From Roseburia sp. (GTDB lineage: Bacteria > Bacillota > Clostridia > Lachnospirales > Lachnospiraceae): a stretch of 64,000 nt of DNA. Of the stretch, positions 27,269-37,229 are shown piece after piece; the first letter of the stretch is position 1; the number at the start of each line of letters is the position of its first letter. The stretch covers positions 17,939 through 81,938 of the forward strand of contig JAPFDX010000020.1 of assembly GCA_026168605.1 (NCBI GenBank). Reading direction: 5' to 3'. The notes beneath the pieces were generated by a model, which was given only the letters and a program-made list of their open reading frames with translations, was not told where the DNA came from and searched no databases. The translations under genes were made by a program, and so were the position numbers.

Positions 27269-28597
27269 TTATTCTAATGTTTCCAATAAGCCTTTGTTGA
27301 TCTCGTCCGCGTCAGCCAGCGCTTCCTCTACTGTCTTTGTTCCTGACAGAACTTCCTGTAATGATTTTCCGTATCCTTCGGTTACGGCGTTACCGTTTGT
27401 CCATACTGCGGTCCACGGTGCGTATACATGACCTGCTGCAAATGCCTCCTCGCAGTCTGTATAGATCTCGCCAAGGTCTACCTCTACGCCCTCAACGAAA
27501 GAGCTTCCGGCATTGTCCTTTACAAGTTCCTGCTGTGCCTCTTCGGTTGCTGTCAGCTCCAATACTGCAAGAGCCTCCTCGATGTGCTCGGAATCTGCGT
27601 TGATCGCAAATGCAGAACCCGGTCCGCCTACCAGCCAGCCCGGCTCGTCTGCGTCAACACCCGGGATTGGGAACATACCGAAATCCAGATCCGGGTTTTT
27701 CTCTTTGATGGTCTCTACTGCCCACGGTCCGCACTGCCACATTGCAGCTTTCCCGGTTGCAAACTCATCCAGAGCCTGATCGTAGCTGAGTCCCAGCATA
27801 TCCTGTGTCAGGCAGCCTTCCTCGATGATCTTGTACCACTCCTGCACTGCCGGCAGCCAGCTCTCAGCAAGAGAAGCCTCACCCTTGTTGAACTTCTCGT
27901 CAAAATCCTTATTTGCCTCATCGGAATAGAACTCGTTGTTTACGAGCGCGATACTCTGCTTCATCATCGGCTCATAGGACTGTGCTCCCATAGTCTGTGG
28001 CTTGATTCCTTTTTCTTCCAGTGTCTTGTGTAACTGGATAAATTCATCCCATGTCTTTGGAACGGTCAGATTGTTCTCCTCAAAGATCGTCTTGTTGTAG
28101 AAGATTCCCTCATACCAGGACTGCAGCGGAGCCGCATAGATCTTTCCGTCAACGGTGTATGGCTGTATACCTGCATCCGCATATCTGGTGATAAATTCCT
28201 GATCGGACAGATCGAGCAGATATCCTGCATTTGCAAGAAGTCTCGTCTGACCGCCAAGCTCCATGATGTCCGGGCCTTCTCCAGCCTGAAGCTGCGCGTT
28301 TAAGACATTGTCAAAGTTGTCCTGTGAAACAAATTCAAACTCGATCTCAATATTCGGAAGCTGCTCGTCCAGATACTTTAAGTAGGATGCTCTGGATGAC
28401 TCTGCATTGTACGCCATCATGCGAAGCTTCACCACTTCCCCGTCCTCTGCTGTTCCAGCGTCAGACACCTCTGTTCCGTCGGCTGCAGACGTTCCAGCGT
28501 CCGTATTCTGGTCTGTTGTTTCTTCACTTCCGCATCCGGCAAACGCTGTCGCTGCCATGCATGCGCATAAAAGAGTTGCAATGATTTTCTTTTTCAT
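27269..28597 (-). CDS. Extracellular sugar-binding lipoprotein (CUT1 family)
   Basis: A 442-residue precursor. Lys-rich start, hydrophobic core and AFAGC lipobox put the lipidated Cys at residue 22, then an acidic Thr/Asp linker. The mature part shows family 1 binding-protein motifs: GPDIMELGG, LLDLSDQEFI, YAAPLQSWYEGIFYNKTIF and VGGPGSAFAINADS. It should deliver a sugar (not predictable) to the adjacent permeases from the outer face of the membrane. The ATG at 28597 starts the signal peptide; ten upstream in-frame residues are not needed. Confidence 0.93.
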   Translation of the reverse strand: MKKKIIATLLCACMAATAFAGCGSEETTDQNTDAGTSAADGTEVSDAGTAEDGEVVKLRMMAYNAESSRASYLKYLDEQLPNIEIEFEFVSQDNFDNVLNAQLQAGEGPDIMELGGQTRLLANAGYLLDLSDQEFITRYADAGIQPYTVDGKIYAAPLQSWYEGIFYNKTIFEENNLTVPKTWDEFIQLHKTLEEKGIKPQTMGAQSYEPMMKQSIALVNNEFYSDEANKDFDEKFNKGEASLAESWLPAVQEWYKIIEEGCLTQDMLGLSYDQALDEFATGKAAMWQCGPWAVETIKEKNPDLDFGMFPIPGVDADEPGWLVGGPGSAFAINADSEHIEEALAVLELTATEEAQQELVKDNAGSSFVEGVEVDLGEIYTDCEEAFAAGHVYAPWTAVWTNGNAVTEGYGKSLQEVLSGTKTVEEALADADEINKGLLETLE

Positions 28598-28625
28598 TTT
28601 GTTTCCTCCCTTTCTTGATGGACTC

Positions 28626-28654
28626 ATTATATCCCGCCACAGAACAAAGATAAA
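28626..28654 (-). promoter_or_regulatory. Predicted promoter of the sugar-uptake operon
   Basis: TATAAT (28631-28626) is perfect; the upstream hexamer TTTATC (28654-28649) is a weak -35 at 17 bases, which fits a promoter needing the YesN-type activator encoded just upstream. The transcript would start near 28619. Confidence 0.6.
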
Positions 28655-28777
28655 TTAAGAATGTTATGTTTTTCTGTGAATAAATTAGGGATTCCTTTCT
28701 TTTACACACATCCCTGCAGACAGCGTCCGTTTTTCTGTCACAATATTACGGTCTTATGAAAAAATATTACTTTCCTC

Positions 28778-30298
28778 TTATCCGATGGCTGATTTGTATC
28801 TGTAAATCACAGGGACTCCGTACTCCGATGTGACGCGGATGGTCTCTCCGCCGGAAATAATTTCTTCACCGTCCCTCTCCCACACTCCTTTTGGAAGATA
28901 GAGTTCTCTCCCATGCCCCCCTTTTCTGTAAACGGGCGCAACCAGATAGCGGTCTCCCAGCATAAACTGGTCTGTCAGCTCCTCCACCGGCTCCCCCGGG
29001 AATTCATACGCCATATACCGCACCGCCGGTTCCCCGGTTACAGCGCTCTGTTCCAGAAGCTCCATCAGATAGGAAATATACGTTTCCCGCACCGCAATGC
29101 TTCTCTTGATCGCCGCAAAATGTTCCTCTCCAAGCACCCGGTATGGCGCCGCAGAAAACTGCATTGCAGGCATCAGGCAGGCAATCTCGCTGTGTCTTAC
29201 GAACAGTTCTTCATCCAGCGTTCCCTGCGCCATTTCCTGAAAATTGAGATATTCCCCGCCTCCGATCATGTCCGGGCAGCCGTAGGGATGACCGGTGATC
29301 CCCTGCAGCAGCATATCCGGGATCAGGGACGCCAGACCGTTCTCCCCCCAGGAATGTTCCTTGTCGCACAGTCTCTGCATCAGCGCATAGCCGCCGGCCC
29401 GGAATGTCACACGATATTCATTGAAGGCGTACTGTTCTCCAAATTCCGCCCACAGTCTCGACTGTTCATCCGGCGTGACATTTCCGCAGGTTACATTGTC
29501 CTCCTCATAGTAGAGACTGTCCCCTGCATCAAACTTAAATCCATCCACCCCGAGCTCGCGCAGCGCATCGAGCTGTTTTTTCATCCATGCGCACGCCTCC
29601 GGATTCGAAAAGTCCAGCACGGCGGAATATCCGTTCCACCATTTTGCAATATAGCTTGCGCCGTCCGGATTTCTGACCAGGATCCCTTTCTTTTCTGCCT
29701 CCCGGTATTTCACGCTGTCCGCGGAGACATACGGGCAGACCCAGAGCATGACCTGATAGCCCATCTGATGCAGCGCCTCGATCATCCCTCGCGGATTCCG
29801 GAACTTTCCACTGTGGAAACTCCAGTCTCCATAATATTCTGACCAGCCGTCGTCGATCATCAGAACGCCGGACGGCATACCCGCCTTCCGGATATTTTCT
29901 GCATATTTCATAATATCCGTCTCGTTCTGGTAAAAAGTCAGCTCTATCCACGTATTGTAAATGATCTTCTCAAACAATTCACGCGCCGGCATTTTCCCGC
30001 GGAACGGGAAATAGTGGGAAACCGCATACAGATACGCTTCCCGCAGTCCTCCCTCCGTCGCGCTGAGCGTGCAGTCGTCCGGCACCGTGACCGTCCCTCC
30101 GGCAAACACCGTCCGAAAGCCCGTCTCTCTCCAGATCACTCTCCCCTTTGTCGAGAGCCACAGCGGCATCGCCTGGTTCGGCGTCTCATTTCTGGTAAAA
30201 TCGATCACCTCGTCCGACGCCGCGCCAAGCGGCATCTTCATCCCATACTTGACACAGCTCCCATACCAGTACTCGCCCTCTAAAATCTTTACTTCCAT
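28778..30298 (-). CDS. Glycoside hydrolase family 31-type enzyme
   Basis: A 506-residue intracellular protein (no signal peptide). The barrel strand motif VLMIDDGWSEYYGDWSFH and the nucleophile strand DGFKFDAGD with Asp257 fit GH31; the later RAGGY and HSWGENGL region would hold the acid/base residue. It is shorter than many GH31 enzymes (650-900 residues) because the N-terminal sandwich is reduced. Likely an alpha-glycosidase for the oligosaccharide imported by the neighbouring transporter; alpha-galactosidase, alpha-xylosidase and others remain possible. Confidence 0.75.
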   Translation of the reverse strand: MEVKILEGEYWYGSCVKYGMKMPLGAASDEVIDFTRNETPNQAMPLWLSTKGRVIWRETGFRTVFAGGTVTVPDDCTLSATEGGLREAYLYAVSHYFPFRGKMPARELFEKIIYNTWIELTFYQNETDIMKYAENIRKAGMPSGVLMIDDGWSEYYGDWSFHSGKFRNPRGMIEALHQMGYQVMLWVCPYVSADSVKYREAEKKGILVRNPDGASYIAKWWNGYSAVLDFSNPEACAWMKKQLDALRELGVDGFKFDAGDSLYYEEDNVTCGNVTPDEQSRLWAEFGEQYAFNEYRVTFRAGGYALMQRLCDKEHSWGENGLASLIPDMLLQGITGHPYGCPDMIGGGEYLNFQEMAQGTLDEELFVRHSEIACLMPAMQFSAAPYRVLGEEHFAAIKRSIAVRETYISYLMELLEQSAVTGEPAVRYMAYEFPGEPVEELTDQFMLGDRYLVAPVYRKGGHGRELYLPKGVWERDGEEIISGGETIRVTSEYGVPVIYRYKSAIG

Positions 30299-30342
30299 GA
30301 TACATTTCCTCCCATATCTGCAAATTCCCTATGATACGTCCC

Positions 30343-30371
30343 ACTATAACGGATTCCTGCCTTTACAGAAA
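30343..30371 (-). promoter_or_regulatory. Possible promoter of the glycosidase gene
   Basis: TATAGT (30348-30343, five of six) with TTTCTG 17 bases upstream. The poor -35 again suggests an activator, plausibly the AraC-type response regulator whose gene ends at 30402. Confidence 0.4.
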
Positions 30372-30401
30372 GAAACTAACTTACGTTTTTGTATCACCAT
30401 A

Positions 30402-31925
30402 TTATGATTTTTTGCGGTCGCGGTACTCGTTCGGCGTCATCTGCTCCTCTCTCTTAAACACCTTGGAAAAATAGCTCGGATTATCATATCCGACCTGAAA
30501 CGCGATCTCATATGCCTTCAGATCCGTCTCATCCAGCAGCTTTTTGGCATACCGCAGGCGGACGGTCGTCAGGTAATTCCAGAGGCTCATGCCAACCTCC
30601 CTCTTAAACAGATAACAGAAATAATTTTTGCTGACCGAGATGGCATTGCTGATCTCATCCAGAGACAGATTTTCATTGTATCTCTCCTCGATCAGCTTCA
30701 GACTCTCCGCGATCGGTTTGCTGTATTTTTTATTCTCCCCCGCATGAGGTTCATCCCCGATCCCGCTGATGATATTTTTCATAAACTGCTTTAATTCGGA
30801 GAGAGATTGATATTCGAGCAATTCCTTGTAGGAAATATCCTTTTTCAGCAAATACAGCGTTTTGTTGCAAAAATCGTAGATATCCTGCTTGGCTCCCGGC
30901 TGATAGATGGTCGAGAGTTCAAACGCCTCCTCCAGCAGACGGTAAAGGCTCTCCTTGTCCCTGGCTAAAACCGCCTGTTCCATCTCCCGGAAAATCCCGA
31001 GCCTGCGCAGCTCGTCAATCTCCTGCCCCACGCAGTTATAATCGTATCCGAGGATCTGCTCGTCCCCGATATAAAATCCGTATTTCGAGAGGCTGATGAC
31101 CTGCTCGTACGCCACAGGAAGTTCATCCAGTCCCGCACAGTTTCTGCGAAAGCACACCATCACCTGCATCTCCAGTTCCTGATGGAATACCGCAATGATC
31201 CCACCGATCAGGTCAAGCAGTTCTTCCTCCTCTGTCTCCTCCAACAGCAGAAACCACGCGTCATCCTCAAACACCAGACACTTCTTATGATACCGGTCCG
31301 CCGCCACATCGCGCAGCAGCGCCGCCGCGTATTTGTTCCCCAGCAGCTCCATATTGCTCGCCGAGTCAAACTCATCCATCGAGTCGCTCTTTTGCTGGAT
31401 GAGCAGCAGCGCGCTGTTTTCAAACCGGAAACCATACCTGTTCTTGTTCTGTACGATCTTATTTTTATTGCCGAAACCGCGCATATACTTAAAAAGCTCC
31501 AGCATCCGCAGCTTTTCCTCGCTCTCCTCCTTCATCTTTTTCTCGTACGCCTTTCCGCGTATCTGCTCGATCGCCGAGCGGAGCGAGCGCTCCAGTTCCT
31601 GCTCGTCGACCGGCTTTAAAATATAGTCGCTGCATCCCAGCCGCATCGCCTCTTTCACATAATCGAAATCTGCATACGCGCTCATCAGGATGATCTTTGT
31701 GTTTTCCGACAGCTCCAGCACCTTTTTCACCAGCTCCAGCCCGTCCATATTTTTCATGCGGATATCGGAGATGATAATATCCGGCATCTCCACAAGAATC
31801 TTGCGGTATGCCTCATCGCCATCCTGCGCGGTGTCTAAAAGCTCCAGTCCGAGCCTCTCCCATGCAATGATACTTTTTAACATTTTCAGCGTGATGCTCT
31901 CATCATCGACCAGCAGTACTTTCAT
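30402..31925 (-). CDS. Response regulator with AraC-type DNA-binding domain (YesN type)
   Basis: A 507-residue regulator. Receiver domain 1-115: DD at 7-8, phospho-acceptor Asp54 in IISDIRM, Thr/Ser-type site near MSA, and Lys104 in LKPVD. A central region follows (about 150-390). The C-terminal 100 residues carry two AraC helix-turn-helix motifs (ISVSKNYFCYLFKREVG and IAFQVGYDNPSYFSKVFK). It overlaps the sensor-kinase gene by 23 bases. It most likely activates the glycosidase and sugar-uptake promoters downstream. Confidence 0.93.
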   Translation of the reverse strand: MKVLLVDDESITLKMLKSIIAWERLGLELLDTAQDGDEAYRKILVEMPDIIISDIRMKNMDGLELVKKVLELSENTKIILMSAYADFDYVKEAMRLGCSDYILKPVDEQELERSLRSAIEQIRGKAYEKKMKEESEEKLRMLELFKYMRGFGNKNKIVQNKNRYGFRFENSALLLIQQKSDSMDEFDSASNMELLGNKYAAALLRDVAADRYHKKCLVFEDDAWFLLLEETEEEELLDLIGGIIAVFHQELEMQVMVCFRRNCAGLDELPVAYEQVISLSKYGFYIGDEQILGYDYNCVGQEIDELRRLGIFREMEQAVLARDKESLYRLLEEAFELSTIYQPGAKQDIYDFCNKTLYLLKKDISYKELLEYQSLSELKQFMKNIISGIGDEPHAGENKKYSKPIAESLKLIEERYNENLSLDEISNAISVSKNYFCYLFKREVGMSLWNYLTTVRLRYAKKLLDETDLKAYEIAFQVGYDNPSYFSKVFKREEQMTPNEYRDRKKS

Positions 31926-33708
31926 CGTCCTCCTCCTCAGTTCCCGGGAGCTTGATCACAACAGTTGTCCCGACGCCCTCTTTCGAGTTCAACTCTATGC
32001 CGTACGCTTCCCCATATTGCTTTTTGAGCCTTTCATTTACATTGAGAATCCCGACGCTCCTATTCTTTTCGTAATGCGTGTGGGAATTTAAGTCGTGCTG
32101 CAATTCCTCCATCTTCTCTTTTGTGATCCCATTTCCATTGTCATGCACAATGATATATACGTCTTTGCCCTCTGCCTCCGCGCTGATGGTGATGACCACG
32201 CGCTTGCCCGTTTCGCGTCCGTGCTCGATCGCATTCTCAACGATCGGCTGGAGGGTCAGCTTCAAAATCGGCGTCCGCCCAATCTCGTCGCTGCATTCTA
32301 TCGTATACAAAACCTGATTGTCATACCGGATGTTCTGCACCTTCAGGTAATTCCTCACGTGCTCCAGCTCCTCCTCCAGGATCACCGGATTGTAGGGCTG
32401 GTATACGGAATATGCCATCACCCTTCCGAGATAGGTGGAAAGCTCTGATATTTTCTGCGTCTCTCCCTCGATCGCCAGCGCCTTGATCGATTGCAGTACA
32501 TTGTTGACAAAATGCGGATTGATCTGGTGCCACAGCGCCTTTAGCTTCTCCTGCGACAGCGTCTTTTCCTCCTCCACCATCTTATTGTTCAAAAATACGA
32601 TATTGGAGATCATCCCCTGTATGGTGTCTGAGAGCACTCTGATTTCTTCCATATCCTCATCGGGGAACGAAACCTCATAATCACCGCCCGCCACAAGGTC
32701 ACACCTTTTGATCAGACGCTTGAGCGGCGCCGCAATATACCGGCTCGTCTTCCGTGACAGAACCAGGATAAAAACGACTGCGGCAAAAAGGATCGCCAGA
32801 CTGAGCGCAAAAATCTGCATCTGTATCCTGCGCATCTCGTCCATCTCTTTGATCCCTACCAGACGCAGATCGTAATAATTCGTCTTCATGGACACGATCA
32901 TCAGATCATCCATGTTTTTCACACGCGTTTTTTCATTCCCCTCCGCCGCCTGCACCCACTGCCTGATCTTTTCATCTTCTCCGTATGTATGTGCGGCATA
33001 CCACTCTCCCTTGGAATCGCTGATCGCAAACCGGACGTCCTCCGCCTCATTTCCCAGAATATGATCCAGATCGATGTCACATACAACAAATGCCGGCGAT
33101 GTAAAGGAAACCTGATCGATTCCGAACACCATCGGCATAACCATGGAAATACATTTTTCTTCCGAAGAATTATAATAGTATGTTTTATCATGCAGCTCTG
33201 AGATATACGGAATGTTCAATTCCACCTTTTCGATCAGTTCCCGAAACCACACGTTCTCCTGAAACTTCTCACTGTCTATCATCATGGGGGAGCTGTACAG
33301 ACACTCCCCCTCCCTGTCTACGATATAAATATTTTCAATACCGGTATTCCTGCTGGCAATCTCAATCTTCTCAAGTATTTCTCTCTGGTGATAAAGCTCA
33401 ACCGCATAGTCGATCTCGTCCGTCTCCATCCGGTATTCCACGATTTCCAGAATACGCGGATCACCAGAAATGATCTGCAACGTCTCCTGGATCGCCAGAA
33501 GCTGGCTGTCCAAAAGATTCAGATTCAGTCCCACCACGTTTTCACAAAATTTCAGCGTCTGTGTGCGGTAGACCCCTATACTGAATATGGCAAACGCCAG
33601 AACAGACGTCAGCATCACCGAAAAAAAGACGATCGTGTAGCCCCTTCTGATCTCGCGTTCGAGCGTCTTTCCTTTTATCCTCTTTAAAATCCCATGTATT
33701 TTTTCCAT
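31903..33708 (-). CDS. YesM-type sensor histidine kinase
   Basis: A 601-residue kinase: helix near 25-50, a large extracytoplasmic sensor domain to about 275, second helix, HAMP-like linker, then the histidine kinase family 5 core with LWHQINPHFVNNVLQSI (phospho-His) and ATP-site motifs PIVENAIEHG and DNGNGI. Start 33708 lies one base after the stop of the GtrB-like gene (TAAGATG), so the two are translationally coupled; an upstream in-frame start would sit inside that gene. It should sense the imported sugar or its binding protein. Confidence 0.9.
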   Translation of the reverse strand: MEKIHGILKRIKGKTLEREIRRGYTIVFFSVMLTSVLAFAIFSIGVYRTQTLKFCENVVGLNLNLLDSQLLAIQETLQIISGDPRILEIVEYRMETDEIDYAVELYHQREILEKIEIASRNTGIENIYIVDREGECLYSSPMMIDSEKFQENVWFRELIEKVELNIPYISELHDKTYYYNSSEEKCISMVMPMVFGIDQVSFTSPAFVVCDIDLDHILGNEAEDVRFAISDSKGEWYAAHTYGEDEKIRQWVQAAEGNEKTRVKNMDDLMIVSMKTNYYDLRLVGIKEMDEMRRIQMQIFALSLAILFAAVVFILVLSRKTSRYIAAPLKRLIKRCDLVAGGDYEVSFPDEDMEEIRVLSDTIQGMISNIVFLNNKMVEEEKTLSQEKLKALWHQINPHFVNNVLQSIKALAIEGETQKISELSTYLGRVMAYSVYQPYNPVILEEELEHVRNYLKVQNIRYDNQVLYTIECSDEIGRTPILKLTLQPIVENAIEHGRETGKRVVITISAEAEGKDVYIIVHDNGNGITKEKMEELQHDLNSHTHYEKNRSVGILNVNERLKKQYGEAYGIELNSKEGVGTTVVIKLPGTEEEDDESTAGR

Positions 33709-33709
33709 C

Positions 33710-34684
33710 TTATTCTTCCCGCTTACACTCGTCTTCCCCTGCGCGCTCCACCGCATCCGTCTCCGTCTCTTTGACAATATAAACCGGGCGGTGCTTCACC
33801 TCCAGATACGCCTTTGACAGATACAGCCCGAGAATACCGATACAGAGAAGCTGCAAGCCACCGATCAGTATCACAATGCACGCCATGGACGGCCATCCAT
33901 ACGCGGAACCGCCGAAGAGAAGCTGACGCACAATGATAAACACGATCGCAAGCATCGCGACACCGCACATCCCCGCTCCAATGATCGATGACAGGTAAAG
34001 CGGCGTGGAGGAAAATGCCACGATACCGTCCAGCGAATATTTAAACAGTTTCCAGAACGACCACTTCGTCTCCCCTGCAATGCGCTCTACATTCTCAAAC
34101 TCAATCCATTTCGTGCGGAAACCGACCCAGCCGAACAGCCCCTTGGAAAAACGGTTGTACTCCTGTAAACTCAAAAGCGCATCGACATATTTCCGGTTCA
34201 TCAGCCGGTAATCCCGTGCCCCGTCCATCAGCTCCACATCGCTGATCTTGTTCATCAGCGTATAGAATCGCCGCGCAAAAAAAGAGCGTATCGGCGGCTC
34301 GCCCTTTCTGGTCACACGTCTGGTCGCCGCAGAATCATATCCCTCCCCGGTCACTGCCCGGTACATCTCGGGAAGCAGCAAAGGGGGATCCTGAAGATCG
34401 GCGTCCATGATCGCCACATAATCCCCCGTCGCGTGTGTCAGTCCCGCATAGATCGCAGCCTCCTTGCCAAAATTGCGGGAAAACGACACATATCTGACGC
34501 GCGCATCCTTCGCGCACAGCTCCCGCATGACAGCGAGCGTTCCGTCCCTCGAGCCGTCGTCCACAAACAGATATTCAAATGTATTCTCCGGCATCTGCGC
34601 CGCGACCCGCTCCATCTCCTCGTAGAAATAATGGAGTGCCTGCTCCTCATTATAGCAGGGCACAATCACGGTTATTTTCTTCAT
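33710..34684 (-). CDS. GtrB-like polyprenyl-phosphate glycosyltransferase
   Basis: A 324-residue GT2 enzyme: VIVPCYNEEQAL, FVDDGSRDGT, and the metal site IMDADLQDPP; the YRLMNR segment and two C-terminal helices (about 230-255 and 265-290) are as in GtrB, ArnC and DPM-synthase-like proteins. It should move glucose or another sugar from UDP-sugar to undecaprenyl phosphate. The ATG at 34684 has GGAG six bases upstream. Its neighbour at 34699 would use the product. Confidence 0.9.
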   Translation of the reverse strand: MKKITVIVPCYNEEQALHYFYEEMERVAAQMPENTFEYLFVDDGSRDGTLAVMRELCAKDARVRYVSFSRNFGKEAAIYAGLTHATGDYVAIMDADLQDPPLLLPEMYRAVTGEGYDSAATRRVTRKGEPPIRSFFARRFYTLMNKISDVELMDGARDYRLMNRKYVDALLSLQEYNRFSKGLFGWVGFRTKWIEFENVERIAGETKWSFWKLFKYSLDGIVAFSSTPLYLSSIIGAGMCGVAMLAIVFIIVRQLLFGGSAYGWPSMACIVILIGGLQLLCIGILGLYLSKAYLEVKHRPVYIVKETETDAVERAGEDECKREE

Positions 34685-34698
34685 CACTTACTCCTTCC

Positions 34699-36324
34699 CT
34701 ACCACCAGTCCGTCGCAGGCGCTTCCCCTGTCTCCGACAGCCGCACGACGATAAGATCCTCCGTGACTGCCATACACCCGTCCGCCGGAAAATCGGAAAG
34801 CTCCCCGGCAAGCTCTGCGGCAAGCCGCTTTTGCTCCTCGTCCGCCGTCTCGTTTAACACATTTCCCGTATATGCCTGCACAAAGCCCGCGATCCGGTGC
34901 GTTGCTCCGGTCGGCTGTGCGCTGCTGTAATCCCACTCATAGAACGACCATCCATACATCTCCGTGCGCCTGCACCACTCCGGCATTTCTGCCTGCTGGT
35001 ATCCGACAAAGACGACCGGCTGCGTCGGCAGGGTCCCTCCGTTTTCCTCGCACAGCATGGCAACCAACTGCTCTGTCTTCCCTGCATCGCTGGCGAATCT
35101 CTGCACATCCGTGTAGGCGAGACGCAGGTTATAGCCGCACTGCACGGCGAGCGCAAGCATTACAGACACGGTGCACAGCCGTCTGCACCACCGCAGACTT
35201 ATGCCGTCCGCCGCGTACATTCCAAAAAACGCCGCCGCCACCGGAAGCGCAAACTGTGCGCGCGTTACCAGCATCTCCCCCATATAGATCGTCATCAGAA
35301 ACGGGGATACCGCAAGCCCCAGAAGTGCGAGGATCCGGAGCCAGAAGCGTAGACCTCTCTGCGTTCTCTCTGTCTTTCTCCACCGCCGCAGGACAAGCGC
35401 CGCCGTCACAAGAACGCCGACCGCATAGAAAGAAAAGTTGCGCGGCCCGATGCCGGTCAGCACGTTTTTCACTGTCCGCAGCACATTTTTCAGACAGTCT
35501 GTGACGGGGTATCTGCCCCATCCGAGCTGTCCTTCCATATAATCCGCCGTCTCCATAAACCAGGTGTCCGCGATCACACGGTAAGCCACGTATGACACCA
35601 CGAACAAGAGCAGAATCCCCGCACAGCCCCGGAGAAGCTTTCTGTTCTGCGCGCGCCGCTCCTGTCCTGGTCCGGCATCTGTCCCGGACCGCTCACTGTT
35701 TTCAAGCCATGCCAGAAAGAACACCAGACACACCGCAATATAGTATGCCGCAAGCGCCTGATACGCGCCGAAGCCCAGCACCAGAAGCGGGAGGGACACC
35801 GCTGCCCCGATGACACGCGCCGCTCCTTTTGCCGCAAAGCACGCCCACACGGTAAGCCACGCCGCCGCCACGAGCAGAAACATTGCACACGCAACCTCCG
35901 CCTGCTGCACGGAAAAGTAGATCTGATAGCTCCAGATATTGGATGTTCCATAGAGCAAAAGAAAAATCCAGTACGGATACGCTCTTTTTCCGGAAAAGTG
36001 ATAGATGCCGAAGGTCAGAAGATTCCCGCCCAGCCAGAAAAACAGAAAAAACAGAATCCCGCTTTTTAAGGCGCTGTGCGTGGCAAGTCCGAGAAGATCC
36101 TTCAAAAACGCAAGTCCAAATCTGCCGATCGTCAGCCATCCCAGCTTAGACCCCGGATGGTTGAGAAGCTCCTCCGTATCGATGCGGATCGTCCCCGAAA
36201 AAACAAGAAAGCCGTAGCATAGGAGAGCTGCTGCCAGCGATACCGGTATCAGTATTCCATATTGCTTCACATAATCCCGTATCTCTTCTCTCATCACAGC
36301 TCTCCATTGCCTCGGCTTTTCCAT
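34699..36324 (-). CDS. GtrII-like membrane glucosyltransferase
   Basis: A 541-residue protein with about ten helices. The N-terminal helices followed by the RIDTEELLNHPGSKLGWLTIGRFG region match the bacterial Glucos_trans_II family, in which the acidic residue and the IGRFG segment sit on the outer face. It would take a sugar from polyprenyl-phosphate (made by the next gene) and add it to the growing or finished polysaccharide outside the cell. The 3'-most part is a soluble outer domain (about 450-541). No GtrA flippase gene is seen between them. Confidence 0.75.
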   Translation of the reverse strand: MEKPRQWRAVMREEIRDYVKQYGILIPVSLAAALLCYGFLVFSGTIRIDTEELLNHPGSKLGWLTIGRFGLAFLKDLLGLATHSALKSGILFFLFFWLGGNLLTFGIYHFSGKRAYPYWIFLLLYGTSNIWSYQIYFSVQQAEVACAMFLLVAAAWLTVWACFAAKGAARVIGAAVSLPLLVLGFGAYQALAAYYIAVCLVFFLAWLENSERSGTDAGPGQERRAQNRKLLRGCAGILLLFVVSYVAYRVIADTWFMETADYMEGQLGWGRYPVTDCLKNVLRTVKNVLTGIGPRNFSFYAVGVLVTAALVLRRWRKTERTQRGLRFWLRILALLGLAVSPFLMTIYMGEMLVTRAQFALPVAAAFFGMYAADGISLRWCRRLCTVSVMLALAVQCGYNLRLAYTDVQRFASDAGKTEQLVAMLCEENGGTLPTQPVVFVGYQQAEMPEWCRRTEMYGWSFYEWDYSSAQPTGATHRIAGFVQAYTGNVLNETADEEQKRLAAELAGELSDFPADGCMAVTEDLIVVRLSETGEAPATDWW

Positions 36325-36342
36325 CTCTCACAGCTCCAATAT

Positions 36343-37212
36343 TTACAATGTTTTCATATACTCATCAAGTGCGCTCTCCCAGTCCGCCATCCGATAGCCG
36401 TCTGTCAGGCGCATCATGTAATTGTCCAGAATCGAGTATGCCGGACGCTTCGCTGACGCCGGATTCATACGCGCATACTCCTCGCTCGTCACATGGCAAA
36501 CCTTTGTCGCTTTCCCTGCGCGCGCAAAAACTGCCTCCGCAAAATCCGCCCAGTTCGTATCCCCCTCGCAGGTTGCATGGAACACACCGTAGTTCTCGGT
36601 CGGCTCAAAATGGCGGATGGCTCTCGCAAGCTCCACCGCGCTCGTGGGCGATCCCTGCTGGTCGCACACCACGCTCACCTCGTCATGGCTCTCCGATAAC
36701 CGCAGCATCGTCTTCACAAAATTCTTTCCGTCTCCATACAGCCACGCCGTGCGGAAGATAAAATATTTTCCTGCAAACTCCTTTACAAACCGCTCGCCCT
36801 CCAGCTTCGTCTTGCCGTAAGCGCTCACCGGATCCGGAGCGTCAAATTCCGTATACGGCTGCGTGCCGTCTCCGGCAAAAACATAATCTGTGGACACATG
36901 GATCATTTTCGCATCCGTCTTTGCCGCCGCAATACTTAAATTGCGCGGTCCGATGGCATTGATGCGGTACGCCGCGTCCCATTCCTTTTCACAGGCATCC
37001 ACATTCGTGTGCGCCGCACAGTTGATGATGACATCGGGCTTTGTCTGTTCCACAAGCGCCAGCACCTCGTCAATCTTTGTGATATCGAGAGCTGTCACAC
37101 CCTCGCCCGCCACAACGTCTGTAAGGATAAATTCCACCGCATCCCCGGCATATTCTGCGCGGATGGCGCGGCCAAGCTGTCCGTTACAGCCCGTCACCAA
37201 AATCTTCTTCAT
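36343..37212 (-). CDS. rfbD: dTDP-4-dehydrorhamnose reductase
   Basis: A 289-residue short-chain reductase, last step of dTDP-L-rhamnose synthesis: VTGCNGQLGRAI for NADPH, STDYVFAG and SAYGKTKLEGE (Tyr-x3-Lys), and the C-terminal RPAYSILDN. It is 9 kb from rfbB/A/C, across the sugar-uptake module, and sits after an HPr gene in the cda/glmM run. No second copy is seen, so this is the pathway's reductase for the locus. Confidence 0.95.
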   Translation of the reverse strand: MKKILVTGCNGQLGRAIRAEYAGDAVEFILTDVVAGEGVTALDITKIDEVLALVEQTKPDVIINCAAHTNVDACEKEWDAAYRINAIGPRNLSIAAAKTDAKMIHVSTDYVFAGDGTQPYTEFDAPDPVSAYGKTKLEGERFVKEFAGKYFIFRTAWLYGDGKNFVKTMLRLSESHDEVSVVCDQQGSPTSAVELARAIRHFEPTENYGVFHATCEGDTNWADFAEAVFARAGKATKVCHVTSEEYARMNPASAKRPAYSILDNYMMRLTDGYRMADWESALDEYMKTL

Positions 37213-37229
37213 TCCAAAAATCCTCCCGT

